The notes beneath the pieces are model-generated. The model was not told where the DNA came from. It worked only from the letters and a program-made list of their open reading frames with translations, and searched no databases. Positions 12,236 to 23,200 of a stretch of DNA of 64,000 nucleotides are shown piece after piece; positions within the stretch are counted from its first letter, which is position 1, and each line of letters starts with the position of its first letter. The translations under genes were made by a program, and so were the position numbers. The DNA is from Chrysoporthe austroafricana (taxonomy: Eukaryota; Ascomycota; Sordariomycetes; Diaporthales; Cryphonectriaceae): contig JYIP02000001.1 in assembly GCA_001051155.2 (NCBI GenBank), positions 3,348,001 through 3,412,000 of the forward strand, written 5' to 3'.

Positions 12236-15200
12236 GCAGAAGGGAGGGAGGGAGGGAGGGACGTCTGGTGAGACCTGCTGGGCGCCGCGTCGTCACCTGC
12301 TCGCGGCGGGGGAGGCTACGGCACGCACAACACAACCCGCTCCACCCTCTTCTTCCCCAGACGGCTGGCTCTAGAACGAGAGGAGGCCATCGGCAATGGA
12401 GGCCTTCTCGTTGGTGAGCGAGGCTGTCTCGTGACGCCGGGCGGGAGGACTATCGGGAGGTCTCGGGAGGCTACAGACGATAGTTCACAGGTCGGGAACA
12501 GGTGTGGCTTAATGATCGGCCAAGGCGGTGTCTGAGATTTTCTCATGGCCCTCGGGAACTATCCTCTCTCTTCTCTTTTCTTCTCCTGCTGTGTACCTAA
12601 TATCTCTCACGATACGTACCCCAACCATCGACGGGTCTCCCGGCTGACGATCTCCTCTCCGCCCCTCCTCTTGCTGCTGCCTATGCACGTCATCCCTCCG
12701 GATCATCATGCTTCCCCTCGGGTTCCGTCGCACAGCGCTGAACCTCATTTCCCGTCTCGGTAATCAGCTCGTATCGGCAAGGTGTGTGGCCCGCGGCCGG
12801 GCGGAGGCCGCGAGGAGCTGTGAGACAGCGCTCCTCCCACTCCCCTCAGCACATCCCGTCGTCACCTGCGGTCATCACACCGTCACCCACACCAACACCC
12901 ACACCCACACCCACACCCATAGCCGCACCCACAACAAACACACGCTGGGCGGCGCAAGCGGGCCTATTGGCGACGGGGCGCCCGCCCCAACCCGCCAGGC
13001 CCGCAGGCGCGCTACGTCGTCCCGTCACCGCAAGCCACAACAACGTCTTTTCTCTCTCTCTCCGTCTCTCTTTTCCGCCGCAGCCCGCATTGTAGGCTTC
13101 TATTTCCGGGAAGGGGAATACCCACGAGGGGTGGAGGGGAGGGCGCTGGCAATCTTTTACGTAAATCCTATCTCTGCGGGCCGGCTGGCCCTCCGCGCCG
13201 GAATTCTCCCTGGGGGAGGGAGGAAGAGGGCGCAGAGAGTCCCAAGCGCTGGTGGGGTGGGTGAGATTGTTCTCGACCTCGACCGCCGGGCCGCATTACT
13301 CACCCGCCTCAACCCGCTGCCTGTCTTGTCTATCTGTCTATCTGACTGCCTGTCTATCTGTGCCTGTGCGTGTGCCCCCGGCGCAGATGGAGGAACGGAG
13401 CAGAGCGGGGCTCGTCCGTAAAAGTCCCCCCCAAGCCCGCCGGGGAACAGCCCCTCGTCTGTCCCCCCCGGAGAGGCTAGTGAGCCCACGCGATTTCACG
13501 GAGGCGGAAATAAAAAGAAAGTAACAAAGACAAAAAGAGGCTACGCGCTCGTGGCAGCCGCATGGGTGCTGCAGGATGGGAGGGCAGGGGGTGGGAAAAC
13601 CAGTTTCGTGCAGGGCACGCACGCTGTTGCGCCACAACGCGAGTCTGGCGTGCGTTCCGCGCCCACGCTAGGCGGGCTGGCATGTTTCCTTACTTGGTTA
13701 CCTACCTGCTGGGGAGCGGGAAAAAAAAGAAAAGAAAAAGACAAGAAAAGCCAAGCAGAGAAGAAAAAGCGCCAAGTCCTTCAGGGTCTCTCGCATTCGC
13801 GTGACGTGACACGGCCAGGTACAGTACTTTGTCTGTGGGTCGGTACATCGCGGGACCTTGGCGCCCATGTCCCTGCCTAGGGCGAGGGGCAGGTGGTGGT
13901 CTGAGAGCCCCGATAGTTGCAAGTCAGGGGTCGCAGCAAACGGCCTGCTCCACTTGCGGGGGCACCAAGGCGAGAGAACACGAGAAAAACGACGTCTCCA
14001 GAAAAGGCGCGGCCCGTCGACCCACCGAGCTGGCTGGCCCTGGAGAGCCCAACCGGAGAACGGGGGGGGGCCAGGAGGGGTGGAGGGGAGGGGGTGGGAT
14101 CAGGGGAGGGTGTGTGCACATCAGAACCTTATTAGCTTGTTTAGCGGGAACGCTCTACTCAGCAACGCACGCACGCACGTACCGCACGCCCGTGCCTGGG
14201 CCCCAGCGCAGGATTGGTGATTGGGCCTCGTCGCGAGATCGATGTGTGTGTGTGCTGTGCTGTGTGGTGTCGTCCTGAGGAATCATCGCCTCTCCTGTCC
14301 CCCCGTACAAGCCTCAAATCATATCGGCGATCAGTGCCACGACCGCCTGTGCCACATCTCGTCATGCATCCCCAGGGCCACCCCCCCCCGCGGCCATTCA
14401 TGCGTGTCAGCATTGCCAAGGGCCCCGGCTCGTAGATACGAGAAACTCTATCCCAGCCGCATTACCTGTTTCTCTCTCTATTTCTCTTGGTTTTTATTTT
14501 CCATTAGTATTATTATTCCTCTTCTTCTTCTTTCGTGACCGGTAAACTTCACCGGCGTGATGAGGACCCATCTTGTGGCTCCACAACCTTACTCAGGACA
14601 GATGTCCACTCTACCATAGCAGTGCATAGTACCAGGTGAACCACCCCCGCGGGCGGCCGTGGTTCGGTTATCAGAGCATCTACGATAACCTCCGGCCCTG
14701 TTCCGGTCTGTGCGCCAGGGGGGAGGAGAATCTCGAATCTCGCTCCCTTGGTTGCATGACCCAGGAGTTCGGATTGAGGGCTTGGCAGGCGACGCACAGG
14801 GCGTCGGCTCACACCGGATCGTCCTTCAAAACCATGGCCTGGTGTCATCCCAACCTGTTCTACCGGAAAAAGCCTTTAGAGTTCTCCCCATAGTTAAATC
14901 GTCCGTACCAGACTTGGGTGCGTTCGGATGGCCCGACCGAGGCACGCGCGGCTGGGCAGCGGGCCAGCACGCCTCACGATACGAACTAATAATTATTATA
15001 TCGGATTGTCTGTAGCGGGTGGGGACGAGATAATTCAACTCCCCCCCCCCACCTTTCTCTAACGGCGAGAGCTAAGGCCAAAGTCTCACCATTCAGCTGA
15101 CCTGTTTAGTGTCTGTGTGTCTGCTAATTTTTTTTCTTCAATTTTTAATCTTTTTTTTTTTTTCTAATTACCCTTCTCCGTTCGCCCGCCCGCCTCGGGT

Positions 15201-16282
15201 CCCAAGCGAACCTCCCGCGCCCGATGGACTCGGACACTCGAGACTCCGCGGCATGCGTAAATATAGATCCGCGCCAGCGTAGCGCCCTGGCGGGGGGGGG
15301 GGCACGAGGACCGCAGTAGCGGTCTGCCGCGCCGCCGGTGAGCCGTGGCTGCGAGCGCTCTGAGAGGCGGCCGCAGGACCATGGCGAAGGCTGGTGGTCT
15401 CGCCCTGGCGCGGCTGCACCGGAAGCCAGAATGGACAACCGGCGCTGTGGTAACAACGCCTCGACGATCCTCCCTCGCCCCCCCCCCAGTCTGCCCTGTC
15501 GGGTGATCGCCCTAGGGGTGTGTTGTCGCTCATCTGTCGATCTCGTGCATGGGTGGTGGAATGGGGCCCGGCGGCGCAGTGGCGAGCTGGGCCTCGACCG
15601 ACACGGTGTTCTGCAGCGCTGACGCTGGGGACCCGTAGTCCCCGCGAAATCCACCTGAGCTCGTGGCTTCTCGACGCCCTCCCACCATCTGTGCCGTGGG
15701 ACGTGTGAGGAGAGGAGAGGGCGCGCCCGCCTGCCTGTGCGGCTGCGCGTGGGCTCGTGCGTTTTCCCTCCTGTCGGGCGCCGGAGGCTTGCTGGCACTC
15801 GTCAGACCGGTCCCTCGTAGTGGTGAGAGGGCTGTTCCAACCCGGACCAATGCAGGGACAGCAACAGCTGGGAGGTCCATTCCGTTCCATTCCAGACCGT
15901 CCGTCTTCTGCCTCCGAGAGGAGGAGAGGCTGAGGCAGGCCGGAACTCTCTGCCTGCTCCCTTGGGAGACACGCACGCACAAAAGAACCTCCGCTGCCCT
16001 GTCCTGCCCTCGCTGCTCCTCCTCCTCCCTCTGGCCCCGGGCACCACCTCCCTTACCACGTTACGTCTCCGTCCTGTATAATCAAACCTGCACCCTACAC
16101 CTCCTTCGTTTGTCGTCGTCGTCCTGCGTAAATAAATTAAATATACCCTGCCTCCGCGTCGTCACTTGCATCCGAAGGGAACCTCTCGGAGTTAACCACG
16201 CCGTGAAGGAGCGCACATCTCATTTCCCAACGCAGGGCCTACCACGCTCGTTTGCCACAGCAGAGAGAGCAGAGAAACAAGC

Positions 16283-16321
<39 letters not shown>

Positions 16322-16354
16322 GACGGAGAGTAGAGAGATAATCCGTCTATCAGC
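12236..16354. other. 4.1 kb intergenic region inside the GAG cluster
   Basis: It separates sph3 from the small cysteine-rich gene. Open frames here are driven by simple repeats and do not look like protein. It contains a CACACC-type repeat (about 12885-12921), several pyrimidine-rich runs and homopolymers near 15150-15170. The last 100 bp is an AG repeat just before the next start codon. Confidence 0.45.
16286..16316. repeat. (GA)n microsatellite
   Basis: About 15 GA units, ending about 38 bp before the start codon of the cysteine-rich protein gene, so probably in its 5' leader or core promoter. Confidence 0.9.
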
Positions 16355-16996
16355 ATGAAGAGCTGCACCCTCCTCGTCCTCGGCGCCCTCGCCGCAGGGG
16401 TCCCCGCGCACCCCGGCCACGAGGCCGTCGCTCCTCTGGTCCTGGCCCGCGGGAACGTCACCGAGAACAACACGACCAACACGGTGGCCACGGACCACAT
16501 CCCGGACTTCAGGGCGGCCAGCTGCGAGTGCCCCGCGGCGATCTGCGACCCGCGGCTGAATGCGGAGAGTGTGCGTCGCGATTCTTCCTCTCGCCCCCCC
16601 TCCCCCCTCCTCTTTTGTTTTTTTTTTTTCCTCTCAGCTCCTTCCCGCCCCGTCAGATCCTTCTTTTTGTAGATCCCGGAAGAGGAGGATTGGGGACCGG
16701 GGGGGCCGCAGGATGGGATGGCGTGCTCCGCCGCCCCAGGACGGTCGGCCCCCGAGACATAGAGGGAGAGAGAGAGAGAAGGAAAAATTGTGTGAGAGTA
16801 GTGAGAAATGTGCTGACCTCGCCGCCGCGGACTTAGTTGTGCCAGTGCAAGGCCCAGGCGCAGCTCGCCTGCTACCTCAAGTCGAACGGCGCATGTGCGA
16901 AGCCCGCTGACAACGTGAGTCGCATACGTCCCATCACCTACCTCTCTACCTACCTGTCACGGCATACCTTCCTCTGCTCGCCGCCAGAGATACTGA
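16355..16996 (+). CDS. Small secreted cysteine-rich protein, unknown function
   Basis: Three exons, 16355-16570, 16846-16914 and 16988-16996, all joined at phase 0, give 97 residues. The introns are 275 and 73 bp with GTGCGT/CCAG and GTGAGT/CCAG ends. The last exon encodes only Arg-Tyr and the stop. A signal peptide (about residues 1-18, with a Leu/Ala core) is clear. Two N-glycosylation sequons follow (NVT, NNT). The C-terminal half is a six-cysteine block starting CECPAAICDPRLNAESCK and ending GACAKPADNRY. I recall fungal secreted proteins with a similar CxCP...C...C...C layout but no assigned function. It sits between sph3 and uge3, so it could be co-regulated with the GAG genes or be a bystander. 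The exon 1-2 join is supported by the continuing cysteine pattern, not by transcripts. Confidence 0.65.
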
Positions 16997-18553
16997 CGGT
17001 GTGATGTATCACCAGGCCTGTTAGGGAGAGCACATCGCCTGGCCTGGGGGGGGGGGCTCGACGTGCCAGCGATGTCGCGAGTAGAGAGATTGTAGTCGCC
17101 ATCACCCAGCACGAGGGCGGCGGGACCGGAGAAAACTCGCAGACCGATCGCGGCCGGCCCGGTTGATTGTGGATCGTGTGGCGTTCGGAAACACGGTACG
17201 CAACATCAGGGGGTGCCCTTGGGCTCGTCGGCGTGTCCTCCCCGGAACGGACTGGTTCCTCGGTCCTGTCGTTCGTTTCTGGGGTGCAGGTTATTTTGTG
17301 GGGGGCAGCTAAAGGGGAGGGGGGTGTGAGTGTGAGTGTCAGTGTCAGTGTCAGTGTTCTGGTGAAGGTGTATGCATTCTCGCTTAAAAGTACCGGCCGC
17401 CGTAATGAACGAAAACCAAGGAACAAAAATGAAATATTTCCCGAAGATAATCACGAAGCGGGGCCGATGCAGAGTTCACTGACCTGAAACTCGTGATGCC
17501 TGCGCCCACATGGCTCGTAAAAGACCCGGGAGTGGTCTGTAGACCCGTCGGCCTCCTCTCCCCCCCTTTTGCGCGGGAGGCGAGCGTGAAGGAACACCGA
17601 ATGCGACCGTTCCTCACCGGTGGAGTGCGTGCGCGGTCCGGAAAGAGGCCATCCAGATTGGCATCTACTGCCGAGCCGCAGGGAAAAGAAAGCATAGCAT
17701 CACCGGTGTGTGCGACGCGAGGGCCACGAGGCCTGAGACAGACACCGCGTGATCGTCTTGGTAGAGCTGATGAGATCTCTGCAGATTATCGTTCTATGGT
17801 GGTTCACGTAGCAGCGTGGCTTTTGATATTACAAGTGTAAAAAAAAAAAAAGGGATGGACCAATATCGTATGCTGCGCTGCATTAAGACTTTTTTTTTTT
17901 CACCCCCAGCCCTCTGCTCCCTCCCCCCTCCCTCTGGTCCACCCTGCGGCCGTCTCCAGACGGACGAAATTGCATGCCCACCATGATTGCACCCGCGCGA
18001 TGATACAGGGAGTTTGAAATGCAGGACAAGAGACGAGTAGCGCTGCTTGAATCATGTTGGGCGGAAACACATGCAATCGTAGAGAAGCAAGCCCATTGAA
18101 GAGAAAAAAAGAAAGAAAGAAAAAAAAAACAAAAACCAAAACCAAAAAGTTGACAAATGCCTGAAGGTTACCAAATGTGATAGCCCGCCCGTTGCGGCGC
18201 TGCGAACAAAGCTTTTTTTTTTTCCACCGTCTTGTTGCTCTTCGGCGCCCGCAATTTCCCAGCACAAAGGAAAGAAAAAAGTCCGGATTCGGTAGCTCCC
18301 ATTTTGCTTTTGCCTCAGGCGCGCGCGCGCGCGCGCGCGCGAATGGGGCCGCTGTGTGGCCCCGGTCGAGGCCAATATTCTGACGTAGTGATCGCCCATG
18401 TCGCACGCGGGCGGCCACACCGTAAGACTGCAGCCGTCCAATAGTGGTGGTGTCACAACCATCGCTGCCGCCGACGACAGAGAAAGAGGAAGAAAAAAAA
18501 AACCGAACCGCCCGACACGTCACGAGCCAGGCCGCCCAGGGTGCACGGCCAGG
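16997..18553. other. Intergenic region between the cysteine-rich gene and uge3
   Basis: Convergent 3' ends meet here. It contains TGAGTG/TCAGTG repeats (about 17326-17356), A and T runs, and a GC dinucleotide run. No credible open frame. Confidence 0.45.
18319..18341. repeat. (GC)n microsatellite
   Basis: About eleven alternating GC units. Alternating GC tracts of this length are uncommon and can adopt Z-DNA in vitro. Confidence 0.9.
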
Positions 18554-20290
18554 TCATGGCGCCGCGGCCCTGGCGCCCACGGCGCGGCTGACGAAGTTCC
18601 ACAGGTCGGCGGCACACTGCGCGATGCCCTCGCGCGGCGCCCAGCCCAGCTCGGCCCTCGCCCGCGCGTTGGAGGCGACGCACGTGCCGACGTCGCCCGC
18701 CCGCCGCCCCTGGTGGCGCAGGGGGATCGCCCTGCCCGCCGCGCGCTCGAGCGAGCGCACGGCCTCGAGGACCGTTGTGCCGTTGCCGCTGCCGAGGTTG
18801 TAGGCGCGGAAGCCGGTGGGGAGGGCGTCGTCGGGGACGGCGGGGTCGGCGCCAGCGCCAGCGCCCTGGCTAGCAGCGCCTGAGTCGCGTGCCGTGCTGC
18901 CGGCGCTGGCGCTGGTGCGCATGCTGCTGCTCATGCTGCTGCTGCTGCTGCTGCTATTGCTAGCGCTGGCGCCCGCGCCCTCGTGCGTTTCAGGCCCCGC
19001 CGCCGGCGCCCCCGGCCCTCGTGGCGGTGGCGACGGCCGCAGCGCCGCGATGTGGCCCCTGGCGACGTCCAGCACGTGCACGAAGTCGCGCACCGCGCTG
19101 CCGTCCCGCGTGTCCCAGTCGGCGCCGAAGACGTCGAGCTGCGGCCGGTCGCCCGTCAGCACCTGCGTGATGACCGGGTACAGGTTCGTCGGCGCGCTGC
19201 GCGGGCTCTCGCCCAGCAGGCCCGACGGGTCGCAGCCCACCGGGTTGAAGTAGCGCAGCGCGACGATGCGCCAGCGCGCGTCCGCCTCGGCCAGGTCCGC
19301 CAGGATCGCCTCCGCCATGTACTTGGTGCGGCCGTACGGGCACGTCAGCCCTGCCACCGCCGGCGTGAGGGGCACGGCTGCCCCCGTCGCCGGGTCGAGC
19401 GCCGTCTCGGGGAGGTGCACGAGGTCCTCCTCGCGCAGCGGCACGCCCGCGTTGGCCTTGGCGCCGTACACGGTCGCCGAGCTGCTGAAGATGAAGTTGC
19501 GGATGGCGAACTTGTCGAGGAGCTCCAGGAGCGACACGAGGCCGCACACGTTGTTGTTGTAGTACGCCAGCGGCTTGCCGATCGACTCCGAGACCGACTT
19601 GTAGGCGGCGAAGTGGATGACCCCCGTGATCCGGGAGCGGTATGTCATCTGTCTCCTCTCTGTCTCGTCCCCATCCTGTGACGGCGACGACGCCGCTGAC
19701 GGTTTTGCTACGGGGACGAGGTCGGTGTAGCTCTCCAGCAGGAAGCGCATCGACCGGCTCCGGTAGTCGCACCGGTGGAAGTGGAGGAGTGGCATCTGCG
19801 TCCCCTTCTCCTTACACTCCTTGCCGGCGATGAGCTTGATGTTGTGCAGCACGCTCTCATAGCTGTTGCTGAGGTTGTCCACCACGATCACTGGAACGCA
19901 CCGTTAGCCCATGTCGGCACAGGAGACAAGCAGCCTACGGTACTGCTGGTAGTGTGTGTTAAGGTTGGGGGGGGGGGTAGGGAGCATACCATTATAATCA
20001 GCCCTCAGGAGCTCCAACACGGTATGTGATCCGATGAAGCCCAGCCCTCCGATCACGAGGACGAACGTCGGGTCATGCGTGGTGGCGTGAGAGCCAAGCC
20101 CCAGGCCGCCGGCGACGTGGAGCGGTGGCGCATCCTCGAGGTCGGAGGTCTCTGGTGTGCTGAGCGGGGAGCTGGAGAGTGGTGATGCCTCTGAGGGCGT
20201 GGAGGAGGAGTCTGTGCAAGGGTGTGAGGACGAGTAGCCGTCCGTCGAGGCTACGGACGCGAGTGACAGGTGCAGCTTCTGCTCTGCCAT
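18554..20290 (-). CDS. uge3: Uge3-type UDP-glucose/UDP-GlcNAc 4-epimerase
   Basis: Extended short-chain dehydrogenase of the GalE/Gal10 type. It interconverts UDP-Glc/UDP-Gal and, for Uge3, UDP-GlcNAc/UDP-GalNAc, supplying both sugars of galactosaminogalactan in the cytosol. Two exons, 19990-20290 and 18554-19890, join at phase 1 across a 99 bp intron, giving 545 residues. The NAD-binding motif GGLGFIGSHT is at 81-90. The active-site Tyr-x-x-x-Lys is Y286/K290 in CPYGRTKYMAE, preceded by SSSATVYG. Other GalE blocks are VIVVDNLSNSYES, HFAAYKSVSES, LRYFNPVGCDPSG and RDFVHVLDVARGH. It is longer than the usual 340-370 residues because of a Ser-rich N-terminal extension (1-75), a loop near 160-182 and a Ser/Ala/Gly-rich insertion (about 385-458) before FRAYNLGSGNGTTV. 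It is convergent with the cysteine-rich gene and divergent from gtb3. Confidence 0.93.
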
Positions 20291-23200
20291 GGCTGTGTGT
20301 GCGTGTTTGTTTGTTAGGGGAGTGAGTGAGTGGGTTGCGGCTCGGGTGGTTCGGATGAGGTGAGTGAACAATCGTGAGCAGATGACAGAAAACAAAGAGC
20401 CGCTTTTGTAACGAACGGAGGAGGCAGGTCGAGATTATGTCGACACCATGCGAGGCGACCAGCTAGGCAAGCGAGTGAGATATTCGATAGTTTCGGCGGC
20501 GGCAGCCCGGGACGTCGTGACACTAGAAGCGCATCGTCGTCGGACCACACACGCATCTAGATGGACGATATATTGGCTAAAGCACGATGAAGAAGGGAGC
20601 AATTTCAGCCGCCCGTGGGCGGAGAGGTCAGTGAATGATACCCTGACGGCCAGGCCAGGTCCATCGTGGAGCCCGGGGTTGGCGCCCTTGGGATGAAGCG
20701 AGCCATGTCTCACGGGCTAGAACACATGGCTTGCCCGTAGTGGGAATATTCCAGGAATAGTGAAAGGAGCCTATGAGCCTGTGAAACAAAGCTACCGTAT
20801 GACGTGCCTTAACGAGACGAATACAACTCGGAGGCAGAATCCAGAGAGAAAAAAAGAGGGCTCCACTGGGAGCCGCCGCAGTCAGGATCGGGCTGACTGG
20901 CCGGGTCAGCCCTCGGGGCATGCGCAGGCAGAGCGGCCTGCTTGTTGCCCCCCCCCTGGCCCCCCGGCCCAGGCCATAGGTTTCCACGTAGGAGAGAGGT
21001 GCAACAAGGGCCGTCCGTCTTCTCGCAGACCAACTTCCCCAGTCGGCCGTGTGCTCGAGTGCGCATGGTTCCGGTCACCAGGGGTAGCTTGCGTAGAGGC
21101 TGCTTCATCAGCGGCCGCCGTGCCCCCTAGCGCTCTGGTCCCTTCAGAACCGAGCCGGCGTCCCGGTTTACGATCTTGTCTGGACTTCAAGGTACGAGAG
21201 GCCTCGGGCGCTGCTACGTCAGTCAGTGTGGACTGTAACGCCAAGAAACTAGAGGACGTGGCACAGGCACTTCCTGACTGAGGGGACTCTCGGTAGGCGC
21301 TCGCTGGTCGATGTGGAAACTCGTAATGGGGGATAGAGCACTAGACGCGGATGCTATTTAAAAATCCGAGCACGGGAAGTTTGACCGCTTGAGGAACTAT
21401 TACAACCAGCAAATCAACGCACGGAAGTGCCAGACGCCACTTCTCAGGGCACCGGCCGTGTTTGGAAACCCCCAAGGCAAGCCACACAGGCCACGGGCCC
21501 GATACGGCGGATGAGCCAGAGCCAACTGGCGCACAAAGAAGCAACCGTGGGAGCCGCATCTGGACAGGAGGTCGTCGTGGGGTCCATGCTGCTGGCCCAA
21601 CGCCCAGCCAACCTTGTCCAAAGAGTACCCACAGGAGGGGCTCCTCCAAGGTCGGGGTCGTGCGAGGCAGGCAGGCATGATGCGTGATCTGGGAATACGA
21701 CGTTGCAGATGCAGTGCTTGATTCGATCCTCGGCAGGCCACATGGAAGCCTGACCGGTACATGCAGAGGTAACCTTGCGCATAACTAGTCCCGATGGCGA
21801 TGCCTGAGCACCAGTCTAGAATATCTCGAACGTGATCAGCTGAGGAGCTGAGGCTCTCACTTGACGCCTCACACGGACAGCACGAGAAGGCTGTGCGGGT
21901 GCCAGGCAGTTGGTGGGCGGCAATAAGACAATGGGGTGGAAGAAATCAAGGTAAACCCTGGAGTTAGTCGTCTTGGCCAATGTCACCTCTCAAGTCAGGG
22001 GTAACTCGGTCTAATCTCGTTGGTCGCGGGAAGGGCTTGGGTCAAAGGCGGGGATTGTTTTGCCTTCCATATGGACCAGGGATATTTCCTAAAGATGAAC
22101 TAACAAAGACGGCCGGTTGTTTCGGGTCCGCCAATAGGCCGCCAGAGCCGGACCATGGTCCACCGCGTAGGTTCCTTGTGGTCGGTGGGTTCTGAGCCTC
22201 ATGCTGTCAGATCGCGCCCACGGATGTGATCCCTGCGCGGCCGCGGAGAGCTGCTAGAGAAAAAATATGCTTTCCGACGAGCTTACTCATCTGGTGATAG
22301 CAGCGCACGTCCAAGCAGCCGGATCGCGCGCCGCCAAGGTCAATAGTATGCAGCGCTGGCCGTCGCCTGAAAGCTTCACCGCCGCGACGGGCTTGCCACA
22401 CACACGCTGAGCTGACACCGCGAGCCCGGCTGTCGCCATTGCGCCGGCCGTGACACGTGTTGGCGCGCGAGACAACGAGGCGTCAGGACACGCCGCTGCG
22501 ATCGGACCGGGCCTCTTTGTCTCACACTCTCGTCCCGCGTCGCCGCGCCCGACGCAGAGAGGCTGGGACAAAAATACTCAATCCGTCTGCGCTTCGACGC
22601 CATGTGTGTTCTGGAAGGATGCTAGCAGCCACGGCTGGGATTTGTTCCGGGAATCGAAGTGCACTTTCCATGGGGGCGGGCGGGCGGCTGGAAGGCGATG
22701 AGCGGCACCTATCACCAGGACCCCACGCGGCAGACGTGGGCTTGGTGATAGCGGCCAGATTATCGAGAACCTCAGGGTCCTCCTATGAGCCCGAGGCGCT
22801 TCTCGCTAGGGTATCCACCTGTAGTGGGTAGAGATCCAGGCGTGACGAGCATGACACGCAGACGTGCAAGTGAGGGCGAGTGTCGAACGAGAAGCGCTAA
22901 AGTAGCGGCTTGTCTCTTCCAACTTTTTTCTTTTCTCACTGAAAATAATGATAATATCGAAAACAAAATTACATGGGTAGAATGACGGACAGGTAGGCGT
23001 CCCATCGACGTCCATATCGGGATGAATCTGACGTGAAGCAGTCTCCCGGTGCGGAAACCGTACCGCAGGAGGTGGGAAGATGCAGTGCAGTACACGACAA
23101 ATGGCGAGAGGATGAAGTCGGCGCTGAGTGGGCCCGATCCGGCAGAAGGTACCCAAACCCCTGGGATCCACGCTGGGATTGATTGCAAGGATGAGGGCGG

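Noticed and set aside
12708..13421. A 237-codon plus-strand frame downstream of sph3
   Set aside because: Its translation is dominated by Thr/His repeats from CACACC DNA and by Ser/Arg-rich filler. No start context, domain or splice support.
14640..14720. Short inverted sequences that briefly suggested a tRNA-like fold
   Set aside because: No matching A and B box pair or acceptor stem could be found.
15663..16358. A 231-codon frame ending at the cysteine-rich gene start
   Set aside because: It ends in an Arg-Glu repeat coded by the GA microsatellite and overlaps the next gene's promoter. Composition is not protein-like.
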